In this document: in pieces, positions 1-8,071 of the stretch
Layout: every line of letters begins with the position of its first letter
Numbering within the stretch: the stretch's first letter is position 1
Assembly (NCBI GenBank): GCA_017457285.1
Contig: JAFTHT010000048.1
Location: 1 to 34,438 of the forward strand
Direction of reading: 5' to 3'
Length of the DNA: 34,438 nt
Source of the DNA: Oscillospiraceae bacterium
GTDB lineage: Bacteria > Bacillota > Clostridia > Oscillospirales > Oscillospiraceae
Translations under genes and position numbers: made by a program
Notes under the pieces: generated by a model
Told to the model about the DNA's origin: nothing
Databases searched by the model: none
What the model saw: the letters and a program-made list of their open reading frames with translations, nothing else

Positions 1-89
1 AGTGCCACCCTTTCTATACCGGCAAGCAGAAGCTGGTTGACACTGGTGGACGTGTTGATCGTTTCAACAAGCGTTTTGGCCTGAAGTAA
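1..89 (+). CDS. rpmE: 50S ribosomal protein L31, C-terminal part (partial)
   Basis: The window opens inside this gene. The frame starting at base 3 reads CHPFYTGKQ, then TGGRVDRFNKRFG, and ends at a TAA at 87-89. This is the conserved C-terminus of bacterial L31, a small protein of the large ribosomal subunit. Only about 28 residues are visible, so it cannot be told whether the zinc-binding cysteines of the C+ type are all present, although one Cys of the CHPFYTG motif is. A strong terminator follows directly, so the gene ends its transcription unit. Confidence 0.9.
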   Translation, partial: CHPFYTGKQKLVDTGGRVDRFNKRFGLK

Positions 90-95
90 GACCGA

Positions 96-130
96 AGTCC
101 GCACTGCGTGAGCGTAGTGCGGACTTTTTG
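96..130 (+). terminator. Rho-independent terminator after rpmE
   Basis: A perfect 10-bp stem (AGTCCGCACT at 96-105 with AGTGCGGACT at 116-125) closes a 10-nt loop and is followed by a T run. It lies 6 bases after the rpmE stop codon. Confidence 0.9.
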
Positions 131-248
131 TATATTTTTGCAACGACCGTGCTGGGCTGTTCGTGGGAATCATGATAACAGCAGAAAGATGAATGATGCA
201 CCCTCCCATACAGAGGGGTTCAATCATTTACAGCACGTGGAGGAAGAT

Positions 249-1517
249 ATGGAATCTAATTTTGATGAAATGGTACAGGAACGGGCGGTTTTGGTTGGGT
301 TGAACGCCGACTGCTTCACCAAGGCCCAGACCGCCACCGATGAAACCCTGGAGGAGCTGGAGGCTCTTCTGGAAACCGCCGGCGGTTTTTGCACCGGAAA
401 AGTCCTGCAAAACCGCCATACCCCCGATGCCCACAGCTTCATCGGCGAGGGCAAGGCGCTGGAAGTGAAAATGCTGGTGGAGGCCACCGCGTCCACCATG
501 GTGATTTTTGATAACGAGCTGTCTCCGGGCAATATTCGGGCTCTGGAGGAGATCATGGGTGTGACGGTTTTGGACCGCAGCGCGCTGATTCTGGATATCT
601 TCGCCCAGCGGGCCAAGACCAAGGAGGGCCGCCTCCAGGTAGAGCTGGCACAGTACCAATACCTGCTGCCCCGGCTGTCCGGTATGGGCAAAAGCCTGTC
701 CCGGCAGGGCGGCGGCATTGGCACCCGTGGCCCCGGCGAAACGAAGCTGGAATCTGACCGCCGTCACATCCGGGAGCGGATCAGCCGCTTGCAGCAGGAG
801 CTGGAGCAGGTGCGGCAGGTTCGCAGCGTGCAGCGGGAGCGGCGGATGAAAAATTCCGTGCCGGTGGTGGCCATTGTGGGCTATACCAACGCAGGCAAAT
901 CCACTCTCCTGAATCAGCTGACCGGTGCGGGAATCCCCGCCAATAACCGACTTTTTGACACTTTGGACACCACCTCCCGGGCTTTGACGGTTTCCGACAA
1001 TCTGGATGTGGTACTGTCTGATACGGTGGGCTTCATCGCCAAGCTGCCCCACCATCTGGTGGATGCCTTCCGGGCCACTCTGGAGGAATTGGAGTATGCC
1101 GACCTGCTGCTCCATGTCATCGATGCCTCCGACCCCAACCGGGAGGAGCATATCGAGGTGGTGGACAAGCTGATTTCCAAGCTGGCGAAGCCCGGCACCA
1201 AGGTGCTGCGTTGCTACAACAAGGCCGATTTGGTTGACCCCACCGATATCCCCATCGGGGAGGATGTGGTGCGGATTTCCGCCAAGCGGGGCTTCGGCAT
1301 GGATACTCTGCTGAAAGCCATCGAAGCTGCCCTGGGCCACAGCCGCCACCATGTGGTGCTGACCCTGCCCTATGCCCAGGGTGGTCTGGTGGATACCCTC
1401 CACAAAAATGCCAACGTCAAATCCGTGGACTACACCGGCGAGGGAATCCTGGTAGAAACGGTTTTGGACCCCATTCTCTACGGCAGACTGAAAGAGTATA
1501 TCACAGAGGAGCGATGA
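249..1517 (+). CDS. hflX: GTPase HflX (ribosome-associated)
   Basis: 422 residues, a normal HflX length. HflX binds the 50S subunit, and in studied bacteria splits or rescues stalled ribosomes under stress. The N-terminal HflX domain carries the Gly-rich linker SRQGGGIGTRGPGE at about residues 153-167, followed by a coiled-coil segment rich in Arg and Glu. The GTPase domain shows G1 GYTNAGKST (211-219), G3 DTVGF (258-262), G4 NKAD (324-327) and G5 SAK (344-346). The reading frame is open upstream to about base 108, but ATG 249 is chosen because GGAGG at 239-243 lies 5 bases before it and the family starts near ERAVLVGLN. It is probably cotranscribed with the YigZ gene, which starts 3 bases after its stop. 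Confidence 0.95.
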   Translation: MESNFDEMVQERAVLVGLNADCFTKAQTATDETLEELEALLETAGGFCTGKVLQNRHTPDAHSFIGEGKALEVKMLVEATASTMVIFDNELSPGNIRALEEIMGVTVLDRSALILDIFAQRAKTKEGRLQVELAQYQYLLPRLSGMGKSLSRQGGGIGTRGPGETKLESDRRHIRERISRLQQELEQVRQVRSVQRERRMKNSVPVVAIVGYTNAGKSTLLNQLTGAGIPANNRLFDTLDTTSRALTVSDNLDVVLSDTVGFIAKLPHHLVDAFRATLEELEYADLLLHVIDASDPNREEHIEVVDKLISKLAKPGTKVLRCYNKADLVDPTDIPIGEDVVRISAKRGFGMDTLLKAIEAALGHSRHHVVLTLPYAQGGLVDTLHKNANVKSVDYTGEGILVETVLDPILYGRLKEYITEER

Positions 1518-1520
1518 ACC

Positions 1521-2144
1521 TTGGAGGAATATCTGGTGCCGACCCAGTTTGGGGAGGACGAATTTTATGAAAAAAAGTCCCACTTCATCGGCAGGGCCTG
1601 GCCCGTGGATACCGAGGAGGCGGCGCTGGAAAAAATCCAGGAGATGAAAAAGCGACACTACGATGCCACCCACAATTGCTGGGCCTACATTATTAAAGAT
1701 GGCCCTGTCCGCTTCTCCGATGACGGCGAGCCCGGGGGCACTGCCGGGATGCCTATGCTTCAGGTCCTGCAAAGGGAGGGGCTGTATAATATTGTGTGCG
1801 TGGTGACCCGGTACTTCGGCGGCATTCTGCTGGGGGCCGGGGGTCTGGTTCGGGCCTACACCAAGGGCGCGAAAATTGCTGTCGATGCGGCAGGAAAGTC
1901 CATGAAACGGGTCTGGACGGCCCTGTATGTGCCCATTCCATATAATTTTTATGAGCGGGTGAAGCTGGAAATCACCGCTTTTGGGGGCATCCTCCGGGAT
2001 ACCCAATTCGGGGCGGATATTGAGCTGGAAATCCTGCTCCCGGAAGCCCAGGCGCAGCCCTTTTTGGACAAGCTCACCGACATGAGCGCCGGCACCATCG
2101 AGGGCATGGAAACCGGAAAAGAATATCGTGCGTTTCCGGTGTAA
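1521..2144 (+). CDS. YigZ/IMPACT family protein (UPF0029)
   Basis: 207 residues. The family signatures are clear: SDDGEPGGTAG at 66-76 and TRYFGGILLGAGGLVRAY at 96-113. The C-terminal third matches the usual DUF1949-like ferredoxin fold region. Members are related to the eukaryotic translation regulator IMPACT; the bacterial function is not firmly established, though nucleic acid or ribosome binding is suspected. The start is a TTG at 1521, with GAGGAG about 9 bases upstream inside the end of hflX. The ATG overlapping the hflX stop at 1514 is in a dead frame. The tight spacing to hflX suggests a two-gene unit with a translation-related role. Confidence 0.9.
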   Translation: MEEYLVPTQFGEDEFYEKKSHFIGRAWPVDTEEAALEKIQEMKKRHYDATHNCWAYIIKDGPVRFSDDGEPGGTAGMPMLQVLQREGLYNIVCVVTRYFGGILLGAGGLVRAYTKGAKIAVDAAGKSMKRVWTALYVPIPYNFYERVKLEITAFGGILRDTQFGADIELEILLPEAQAQPFLDKLTDMSAGTIEGMETGKEYRAFPV

Positions 2145-2151
2145 AAAACGG

Positions 2152-2328
2152 TGTCATTGCGAGCCAGTGTGCACACAGCTTCGCACTAAGAGCCGCCTAC
2201 GGCGGCTGCGCTACGCATAGTCTGTGGACTTATGGCGTGGCAATCCCCAAAGGCTTTTAGATACATCATACGTTGGGTGGTCTAAAATCTTAGGGGATTG
2301 CCACGGCCCTTCGGGCCTCGCAATGACA
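2152..2328. repeat. Palindromic repeat element with TGTCATTGCGAG ends, copy 1
   Basis: This 177-bp non-coding element is bounded by perfect inverted repeats TGTCATTGCGAG (2152-2163) and CTCGCAATGACA (2317-2328). A second nested inverted pair, GTGGCAATCCCC (2237-2248) and GGGGATTGCCAC (2293-2304), encloses a loop that itself holds TTTTAGA/TCTAAAA. The left arm contains a further GC-rich hairpin, GCCGCC TAC GGCGGC. The whole could fold into a branched cruciform. It lies between the YigZ gene and the dgt-like gene and has no coding potential. A shorter relative is at 12903-13000. It resembles a MITE or REP-like dispersed repeat with no visible transposase. Confidence 0.85.
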
Positions 2329-2352
2329 TGACAAACTGAAGGAGCTGATTCT

Positions 2353-3366
2353 ATGACAGTCCGGGAAGAACTGGAGTATTTGGAACACAAGCGGTTGAAT
2401 CCCTTGGCGGCCTTTGCGGACCGGAGCAAGGGGCGGCCGGTGCCCGAGGAGCCCAGTGAGAATGATGTCCGCACCTGCTTCCAGCGGGATACGGACCGCA
2501 TCGTTCATTCCAAGGCCTTCCGTCGGCTGATGCATAAGACCCAGGTGTTTTTGCAGCCCGAGGGTGACCACTACCGCACCCGGATGACCCATACCCTGGA
2601 GGTCACCCGCATCGCCCGTACCATCGCCCAGGCCCTGGGCCTGAACGAGGATTTGGCGGAGGCCATCGGCATGGGCCACGATTTGGGCCATACCCCCTTC
2701 GGCCACGCCGGGGAGGATGCTCTTTCCAAGTGCCTGGGCAAGCCCTTCCGCCATAATGAGCAGAGCCTTCGGGTGGTGGATGTGCTGGAAAAGGACGGCC
2801 TGGGTCTGAATCTGACATACGAGGTGCGAAATGGCATCCTCTGCCACACCGGCGACCCCTGGCCCGAAACTCTGGAGGGCATGGCGGTTCGCCGCAGCGA
2901 CCAGATCGCCTACGTCAATCACGATATCGACGATGCTATCCGGGCGGGAATCCTCTCCGATGACGATATCCCCAAGGCCATTTCCGATATTTTGGGCCAC
3001 AGCCACCGGGACCGAATCAACACCCTGGTCTGCGATGCCATCAATACCTCCCGGGAGGCGGGGACGGTGACCTTATCTCCGGCGGTGGACAAGGCCCTGA
3101 AAGACCTGCGCAGCTTCATGTTCGAAAAGGTCTACCGCAATCCCGTCGCCAAGAGCGAGGAGGTCAAGGCCAAGGCCATGCTCCAGAAGCTCTTTGAATA
3201 CTACTACGCCCACCCCGAAGCGCTGCCGGAGGATTTCCAACCTCAGATGAGCTTCGATGGTCTGGAGCGCACCGTCTGCGACTACATAGCAGGCATGACG
3301 GATAACTACGCCGTCGATAAATATACCGAGATTTTCATCCCCATGGGCTGGCATGTTCGGGGGTAA
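2353..3366 (+). CDS. dgt: Deoxyguanosinetriphosphate triphosphohydrolase-like protein (HD domain)
   Basis: 337 residues, the length of the short dGTPase-like class. These enzymes hydrolyse dNTPs, typically dGTP, to the nucleoside and triphosphate. The N-terminal RDTDRIVHSKAFRRLMHKTQV segment is the family signature. HD-domain metal ligands are visible: His80 (RTRMTH), His109-Asp110 in MGHDLGHTPFGHAGE, and the NHDIDDA motif at 189-195. AAGGAG ends about 9 bases before ATG 2353. It stands directly upstream of dnaG, with which it is commonly paired in Clostridia, linking dNTP pool control and replication. Substrate range cannot be read from sequence. Confidence 0.92.
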   Translation: MTVREELEYLEHKRLNPLAAFADRSKGRPVPEEPSENDVRTCFQRDTDRIVHSKAFRRLMHKTQVFLQPEGDHYRTRMTHTLEVTRIARTIAQALGLNEDLAEAIGMGHDLGHTPFGHAGEDALSKCLGKPFRHNEQSLRVVDVLEKDGLGLNLTYEVRNGILCHTGDPWPETLEGMAVRRSDQIAYVNHDIDDAIRAGILSDDDIPKAISDILGHSHRDRINTLVCDAINTSREAGTVTLSPAVDKALKDLRSFMFEKVYRNPVAKSEEVKAKAMLQKLFEYYYAHPEALPEDFQPQMSFDGLERTVCDYIAGMTDNYAVDKYTEIFIPMGWHVRG

Positions 3367-3442
3367 TGTGATATAATAAAGCGATAATCGAAAATTGTGG
3401 TATTGCACCCCAATTTTCAATCTTATGAAAGGGGGCATTTTC

Positions 3443-5194
3443 GTGGCATTTCCGGCGGCGTTTATTGATGAATTGATTCAGCGCAATCCTATCGAGGAAG
3501 TGGTGGGGCAGTATGTGAATTTGCGGCGAAGCGGGTCGAATTTGTTTGGCCTGTGCCCCTTCCATGGGGAAAAGACCGCCTCCTTCTCTGTTGCGCCGGA
3601 CAAGGGGATGTACTACTGCTTCGGCTGCCATAAGGGCGGCGGCGCGGTGAATTTTATGATGGAAGTGGAGGGGCTGAGCTATCCCGACGCGGTGCGCGCC
3701 CTGGCCAAGCGGGTGGGCATGGAAGTGCCGGAGGACGAGCAGTACCAGTCCCGCTACCGCCAGCAGGAGCGACTTTGGGCGCTACACAAGGAAGCCGCCC
3801 GGTTCTTCCACAGCAAGCTCTACGCCCCTGAGGGGCAGGCCGCCTTGCAATATGCCCAGGGCCGTGGGATGCCCAAATCCACCCTGACCACCTTTGGCAT
3901 CGGCTATGCCCCCGACAGCTGGACGGCGCTGGTGGATGTCCTGCGGAAGAAGGGCTACACCGATGAAGAGCTGAAGGATTCGGGCCTTGTCACTGTTTCC
4001 AAAAAGAACGGAGCCCTGTTTGACCGGTTTCGGGACAGGCTGATGTTCCCCATCATCGATGTCCGGGGCAACGTCATTGGCTTTGGTGGCCGGATTATGA
4101 AGAAGGACGATGAAGCGGCGAAATATTTGAATTCCCCGGAAACTCTGATTTTCAATAAGAGAAAAAACCTGTTTGCCCTGAATTTAGCCAAGAAAAGCAA
4201 ACAGGGATACATGATTCTGGTGGAGGGGTATATGGATGCCATCGCCCTGCACCAGTACGGCTTCGACTGCGCCGTGGCATCTCTGGGCACCGCCCTGACC
4301 GAGGACGGCGCCAACCTGCTTTCCAAGTACACGGATCAGGTGGTGCTGATTTACGACGGCGACGAGGCCGGACAGCGGGCTGCCCAGCGGGCGATTCCGA
4401 TTCTGGAAAAGACGGGCCTGCAGGTGAAGGTCCTTCAAATGAAGGATGCCAAGGACCCGGACGAATTTTTGAAGAAATTCGGTGCCGACCGGTTCAAGAT
4501 TCTGCTGGAGGAATCCTCCAACCGCATTGAATATCAACTCAATGCCATCCGCCGGAAGTACGACATCCGGGAGGATGACCAGCGGGTGAAATACATCCAC
4601 GAGTCCGCTGAGCTGGTCTGCACCCTGGGCAGCGCCGTTCAGCGGGAGGTCTATGGCCGCCGGGTGGCGGAGGCTGCCTCCATCAGCTATGATGCTATGA
4701 AAATGGAGGTGGACAAGGCCTTCAAGCGCCGCATCGGCAAGGAAAAGAAGCAGCAGGAGAAAATCAATCTTTCCCCAGCCCGAAATCTGCAACCCAAGGC
4801 CCGGTCCATTCGTTATGACAACATGAAATCCGCCATGGCAGAGGAAGCGGTGCTGGCGCTGATTTTGAAGGTTCCCGCCCTGCTGGAGCAGGCCCGTGAC
4901 TTGAAAAGTGAGGAATTTTCCTCCCCCTTGCTGGGCCGGGTCTATGAACAGCTGATGGCCCGCTACCGGCAGGGACTGGAGGTTAGCTTGGGGGTTCTGT
5001 CCGATTTGAATGCCGAGGAAATGTCCCATTTGGCAGGCATTTTGCAGCGGCAGGATGGCCCAGTGGATGAAAACGCCCTCCGGGACTGCGTCCGCACCAT
5101 TCAATCGGAGCATCAGCGCTCCAGCGTTGCCAGCGACGATGATTTGCTGGCCTTTGCCAACAACCTGAAGGATAGAAAAGGGATGAGGGTATGA
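3443..5194 (+). CDS. dnaG: DNA primase
   Basis: 583 residues from a GTG start. DnaG makes RNA primers at the replication fork. The N-terminal CHC2 zinc ribbon has Cys38, His41, Cys59 and Cys62 (CPFH and CFGC). The TOPRIM catalytic core has EGYMD (261-265) and DGDEAG (305-310), carrying the metal-binding acidic residues. The C-terminal part is a helicase-interaction-like domain of low conservation. GTG 3443 is chosen because AAAGGGGG lies about 7 bases upstream and the protein then begins MAFPAAFIDELI as in homologues; an in-frame ATG at 3425 would place the ribosome binding site inside the coding region. The stop overlaps the next gene by 4 bases (ATGA). Confidence 0.96.
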   Translation: MAFPAAFIDELIQRNPIEEVVGQYVNLRRSGSNLFGLCPFHGEKTASFSVAPDKGMYYCFGCHKGGGAVNFMMEVEGLSYPDAVRALAKRVGMEVPEDEQYQSRYRQQERLWALHKEAARFFHSKLYAPEGQAALQYAQGRGMPKSTLTTFGIGYAPDSWTALVDVLRKKGYTDEELKDSGLVTVSKKNGALFDRFRDRLMFPIIDVRGNVIGFGGRIMKKDDEAAKYLNSPETLIFNKRKNLFALNLAKKSKQGYMILVEGYMDAIALHQYGFDCAVASLGTALTEDGANLLSKYTDQVVLIYDGDEAGQRAAQRAIPILEKTGLQVKVLQMKDAKDPDEFLKKFGADRFKILLEESSNRIEYQLNAIRRKYDIREDDQRVKYIHESAELVCTLGSAVQREVYGRRVAEAASISYDAMKMEVDKAFKRRIGKEKKQQEKINLSPARNLQPKARSIRYDNMKSAMAEEAVLALILKVPALLEQARDLKSEEFSSPLLGRVYEQLMARYRQGLEVSLGVLSDLNAEEMSHLAGILQRQDGPVDENALRDCVRTIQSEHQRSSVASDDDLLAFANNLKDRKGMRV

Positions 5195-6054
5195 CCACAC
5201 TTCTGGACCAGCCCTCCCCGGTCAGCGCCGGGGAGGACGACGTTCGTCAGTACCTCAATGAAATACGCCGATTCCCTCTGCTGTCGGCAGAGGAGGAGCG
5301 GCAGCTGGCCGCCCGGTGTGCCGCCGGGGATGAGGAGGCCATCCGCCAGATGGTCAATTCCAATCTGCGGCTTGTGGTGTCCGTGGCCCGGGAGTATGCG
5401 GGTCGGGGGGTGCCCCTGCTGGACCTGATTCAGGAAGGCAGTATCGGCCTACTGGCGGCGGCGAAGAAATTCGACCACACCCTGGAGTACCGCTTCTCCA
5501 CCTATGCCACCAAATGGATCCGGCAGGGTGTGACCCGGTGCCTGCTGAGCCATGGGGCTCTGATTCGGGTGCCGCTGCATACCGCCGAGCGGATGCGTAA
5601 GGTCATGGCGGTAAAATATTCCCTTTTGCAGGAAACCGGCCTGGAGCCCACCGTGGAGGAAATTGCCCACCGCTGCGGCCTTTCCGGGGATAAGGTTGCC
5701 AAGCTCTTGCAATTGGCCCCGGAGACCTGCTCCCTGGATGCCCCGGCAGGGGAGGAGGATGCCACCCTGGCCGTCCTTCTGGAGGACGTTCACGCCCCCC
5801 AGCCCCAGGAGCAATTGGTTCGGGAGGAGCTGAACCACACCATGGATACCCTGCTTTCCATGCTCAACCAGCGGCAGCAGCAGATCCTGCGGCTCCATTT
5901 CGGCATGACCGACGGGGTCTGCCATTCTCTGGAGGAAATCAGCAAAATGCTGGGCATCTCCAAGGAGCGGGCCCGGCAAATCGAGCGGCAGGCCATGGAA
6001 AAGTTGAAAAAAAGCGGTTCCAGCATGGGATTGGAGGATTTTTTGAATGAATGA
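5191..6054 (+). CDS. Sigma-70 family RNA polymerase sigma factor (divergent RpoD-like)
   Basis: 287 residues, shorter than typical RpoD/SigA (about 370) because region 1.1 is missing. It begins almost directly at region 1.2 (DDVRQYLNEIRRFPLLS, 16-32). Region 2.1-2.2 is good (NLRLVVSVAREYAGRG, LLDLIQEGSIGL). Region 2.3-2.4 reads FSTYATKWIRQGVTRCLLSH: the first of the two conserved Trp residues that help open the -10 element is Lys108, and the usual [11 protein letters not shown] becomes LLSHGALIRVP. Regions 3 and 4 follow; the region 4.2 helix is ISKERARQIE (256-265), close to the consensus. The gene sits where many Firmicutes carry rpoD (after dnaG) and overlaps dnaG by 4 bases. It may be the housekeeping factor or a divergent paralogue; no other rpoD can be seen in this window. 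Confidence 0.85.
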   Translation: MTTLLDQPSPVSAGEDDVRQYLNEIRRFPLLSAEEERQLAARCAAGDEEAIRQMVNSNLRLVVSVAREYAGRGVPLLDLIQEGSIGLLAAAKKFDHTLEYRFSTYATKWIRQGVTRCLLSHGALIRVPLHTAERMRKVMAVKYSLLQETGLEPTVEEIAHRCGLSGDKVAKLLQLAPETCSLDAPAGEEDATLAVLLEDVHAPQPQEQLVREELNHTMDTLLSMLNQRQQQILRLHFGMTDGVCHSLEEISKMLGISKERARQIERQAMEKLKKSGSSMGLEDFLNE

Positions 6055-7072
6055 GTTTACGTTTGAGCCCACCCAATGGGAGCTGGCTCTTGAGAATATC
6101 GGCGATACCCTCTCCGCTGCCCGGTTTCTGACCCTGATGGAAGGGGAGGACGAGGGGGCTGTGGAGGAGGCGCTGCTGGAGCTGTCCGAACGGCATATCC
6201 TGCTGGATGTGACGGATTTGCCCATGGCCCACGGCGTGGGCGAGGCGGCGGTGCGGCTGCGCCGGGAGGAGCAGCTGGTGCAATCCGGCAAGCTGCTGGA
6301 AAGCCTGGAGGATACCGACCCGCTGAAAATGTATCTGGAGGAGCTGGCTTCCATTCCGGCCTTTGGGGATGTGCAAATCCTTTCCCAGCGGCTGCTGGAG
6401 GGGGACAAGTCCGTGGTGGAGCAGCTGACCAATCTGATGCTCAGCCGGGTGCTGGAGCGGGCCTGCCAGCTGGTGGGCCGGGGCGTCCTTTTGCAGGATT
6501 TGATCCAGGAGGGCAGCCTGGGCCTTTGGCAGGCCATCCTCAGCTATGAGGGCGGCGATTTTGAGACCCATTGCGACTGGCATATCCGCTTTGATATGAA
6601 CCGGGTTGTGACCATGCAGGCCCGGGACCGGGGCGTGGGTCAAAAGCTCCGGCAGGCCATGGAGGATTACCGGACTGTGGACGAGCGGCTGCTGTCCGAG
6701 CTGGGCCGGAATCCGACCCTGGAAGAAATTGCGCTGGAGCTGCACATGACTGCGGAGGAAGCCGCCACGGTGGCCAAGACCCTGGATTCCGCCCGAACCC
6801 TCGCCCAGGCGAAAAAGCCCGGGGAGCCGGTGGAGGAAGACCCGGAGGAGCAGCAGGCGGTGGAGGATACCGCGTACTTCCAGATGCGCCAGCGGATTGC
6901 GGATCTGCTCTCCGGCCTGGAGGAAGGGGATGCCAGATTGCTGACTTACCGCTTTGGCCTGGAGGGCGGAAAGCCCCTTTCTCCCGAGGAAACCGGCCGA
7001 AAGCTAGGCCTGACCCCGGAAGAAGTGGTCCAAAGAGAAGCCGCCGCATTGGCCAGCTTACGGCAGAGCTAG
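6047..7072 (+). CDS. Degenerate sigma-70-like protein
   Basis: 341 residues, overlapping the previous sigma gene by 8 bases, with GGAGG at 6033-6037 and 9 bases of spacing. Residues 10-60 are an acidic helical segment (LTLMEGEDEGAVEEALLELSERHILLDV) resembling sigma region 1.1. DPLKMYLEELASIP (91-104) is region 1.2. GRGVLLQDLIQEGSLGLWQA (144-163) preserves region 2.2, the beta-prime clamp contact. Region 2.3-2.4 is replaced by GDFETHCDWHIRFDMNRVV, losing the [10 protein letters not shown] core. A region 3-like HTH (RNPTLEEIALEL) follows, then an acidic linker (about 258-275) and a region 4-like end, RFGLEGG and LSPEETGRKLGLTPEEVVQRE, where the RERIRQIE recognition helix is PEEVVQRE. It probably binds RNA polymerase but is unlikely to read a normal promoter. 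Function is inferred, not known. Confidence 0.75.
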   Translation: MNEFTFEPTQWELALENIGDTLSAARFLTLMEGEDEGAVEEALLELSERHILLDVTDLPMAHGVGEAAVRLRREEQLVQSGKLLESLEDTDPLKMYLEELASIPAFGDVQILSQRLLEGDKSVVEQLTNLMLSRVLERACQLVGRGVLLQDLIQEGSLGLWQAILSYEGGDFETHCDWHIRFDMNRVVTMQARDRGVGQKLRQAMEDYRTVDERLLSELGRNPTLEEIALELHMTAEEAATVAKTLDSARTLAQAKKPGEPVEEDPEEQQAVEDTAYFQMRQRIADLLSGLEEGDARLLTYRFGLEGGKPLSPEETGRKLGLTPEEVVQREAAALASLRQS

Positions 7073-7084
7073 GAGCGTGAGCGA

Positions 7085-7591
7085 ATGAAGTGCTATTTTA
7101 TTGCCGATACCCACTTCGGCGATGAGCGGATTAGAAAATATGAGAACCGCCCTTTTCCTACAACGGATTTGATGGACCAAGTCCTGATTCACAACTGGAA
7201 TGCCCGGGTGGCCCCCGAGGATACCGTGTATATACTGGGCGATTTTGGTGCGGATGGCGATGAGACGCAGGTTCTGGCGCAGCTAAACGGCACCAAATTC
7301 CTCATAAAAGGGAATCACGATACCAAAAGCAACGCCGCTTACCGCAACGCCGGATTTCAGGAGGTGTACGACCATCCAATCATTCTGGATGGATTCTGGC
7401 TTCTGTCCCACGAGGCGCTTTATGTCAATTCCAATATGCCCTATGCCAATCTGTTTGGCCATGTGCATAACAGCCCCATCGTTTGCGATTACAGCAGTCA
7501 GCATTTTTGCGTTTGCGTAGAGCGGATTGGATATGCACCAATCTCCTTTGATGAAATCAAAAAGAAAATCCAGGAGGCATCCGAATCATGA
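7085..7591 (+). CDS. Calcineurin-like metallophosphoesterase
   Basis: 168 residues, a small stand-alone phosphoesterase. The metal-binding motifs are in the usual order: DTHF (8-11), GDFG (52-55), GNHD (76-79), His109 in LSHE, and GHVH (125-128). The family hydrolyses phosphomonoesters or diesters, and the natural substrate cannot be predicted. AGGAG at 7071-7075 overlaps the stop of the preceding gene. The 3' end overlaps coaD by 4 bases, so it is embedded in the operon rather than inserted with its own signals. Confidence 0.85.
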   Translation: MKCYFIADTHFGDERIRKYENRPFPTTDLMDQVLIHNWNARVAPEDTVYILGDFGADGDETQVLAQLNGTKFLIKGNHDTKSNAAYRNAGFQEVYDHPIILDGFWLLSHEALYVNSNMPYANLFGHVHNSPIVCDYSSQHFCVCVERIGYAPISFDEIKKKIQEASES

Positions 7592-8052
7592 CGAAAAAAG
7601 CAATCTACCCCGGTTCCTTTGACCCCTTCACCAACGGTCATCTGGATATCGTCAAGAAGGCTTCGGCTTTGTTTGATGAGGTGGATGTGGTCATCGGTGT
7701 TAATGCCAACAAACGCCGCACCTTCGCCGCGGCGGCCATGAAAGCCGCCATCGAAAAGACGGTGGCGGAGCTGGGTATGGACAATGTGTCCGTCACCGTT
7801 TATGACGGGCTGGTGGCGGAATACGCCAAAACCAACAATATAAAGTATATGATTCGTGGCCTCCGCAACAATATGGACTACAATTACGAGGAAAATATCG
7901 CCGAGGTCAACAAGCTCATCAATCCCCAAATGGAGTATGTCTACTTCCGGGCGGAAAATGTGGCGGTGTCCTCCTCTATGGTCAAGGAGCTCCATGGCTA
8001 TGGGCAGGATGTGTCGCCGTATCTGCCGAAGGCGATTCTCGATATTGTTTAA
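7588..8052 (+). CDS. coaD: Phosphopantetheine adenylyltransferase
   Basis: 154 residues, typical length. It transfers AMP from ATP to 4'-phosphopantetheine to make dephospho-CoA, the penultimate CoA step. The nucleotidyltransferase motif YPGSFDPFTNGH occupies residues 7-18 with the catalytic TNGH at 15-18. RGLRNNMDYNYE and the AVSSSMVKEL segment (equivalent to the ISSTxxR/K motif) are also present. AGGAGG lies about 10 bases before ATG 7588, which overlaps the phosphoesterase stop. Confidence 0.96.
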   Translation: MTKKAIYPGSFDPFTNGHLDIVKKASALFDEVDVVIGVNANKRRTFAAAAMKAAIEKTVAELGMDNVSVTVYDGLVAEYAKTNNIKYMIRGLRNNMDYNYEENIAEVNKLINPQMEYVYFRAENVAVSSSMVKELHGYGQDVSPYLPKAILDIV

Positions 8053-8071
8053 TTAGAAAGAAGGAAAAATT

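Noticed and set aside
228..2006. Long open frame on the minus strand opposite hflX and the YigZ gene
   Set aside because: It is the reverse of two well-supported genes with clear motifs, has no family similarity and a low-complexity His/Gly/Gln-rich composition typical of shadow frames in GC-rich DNA.
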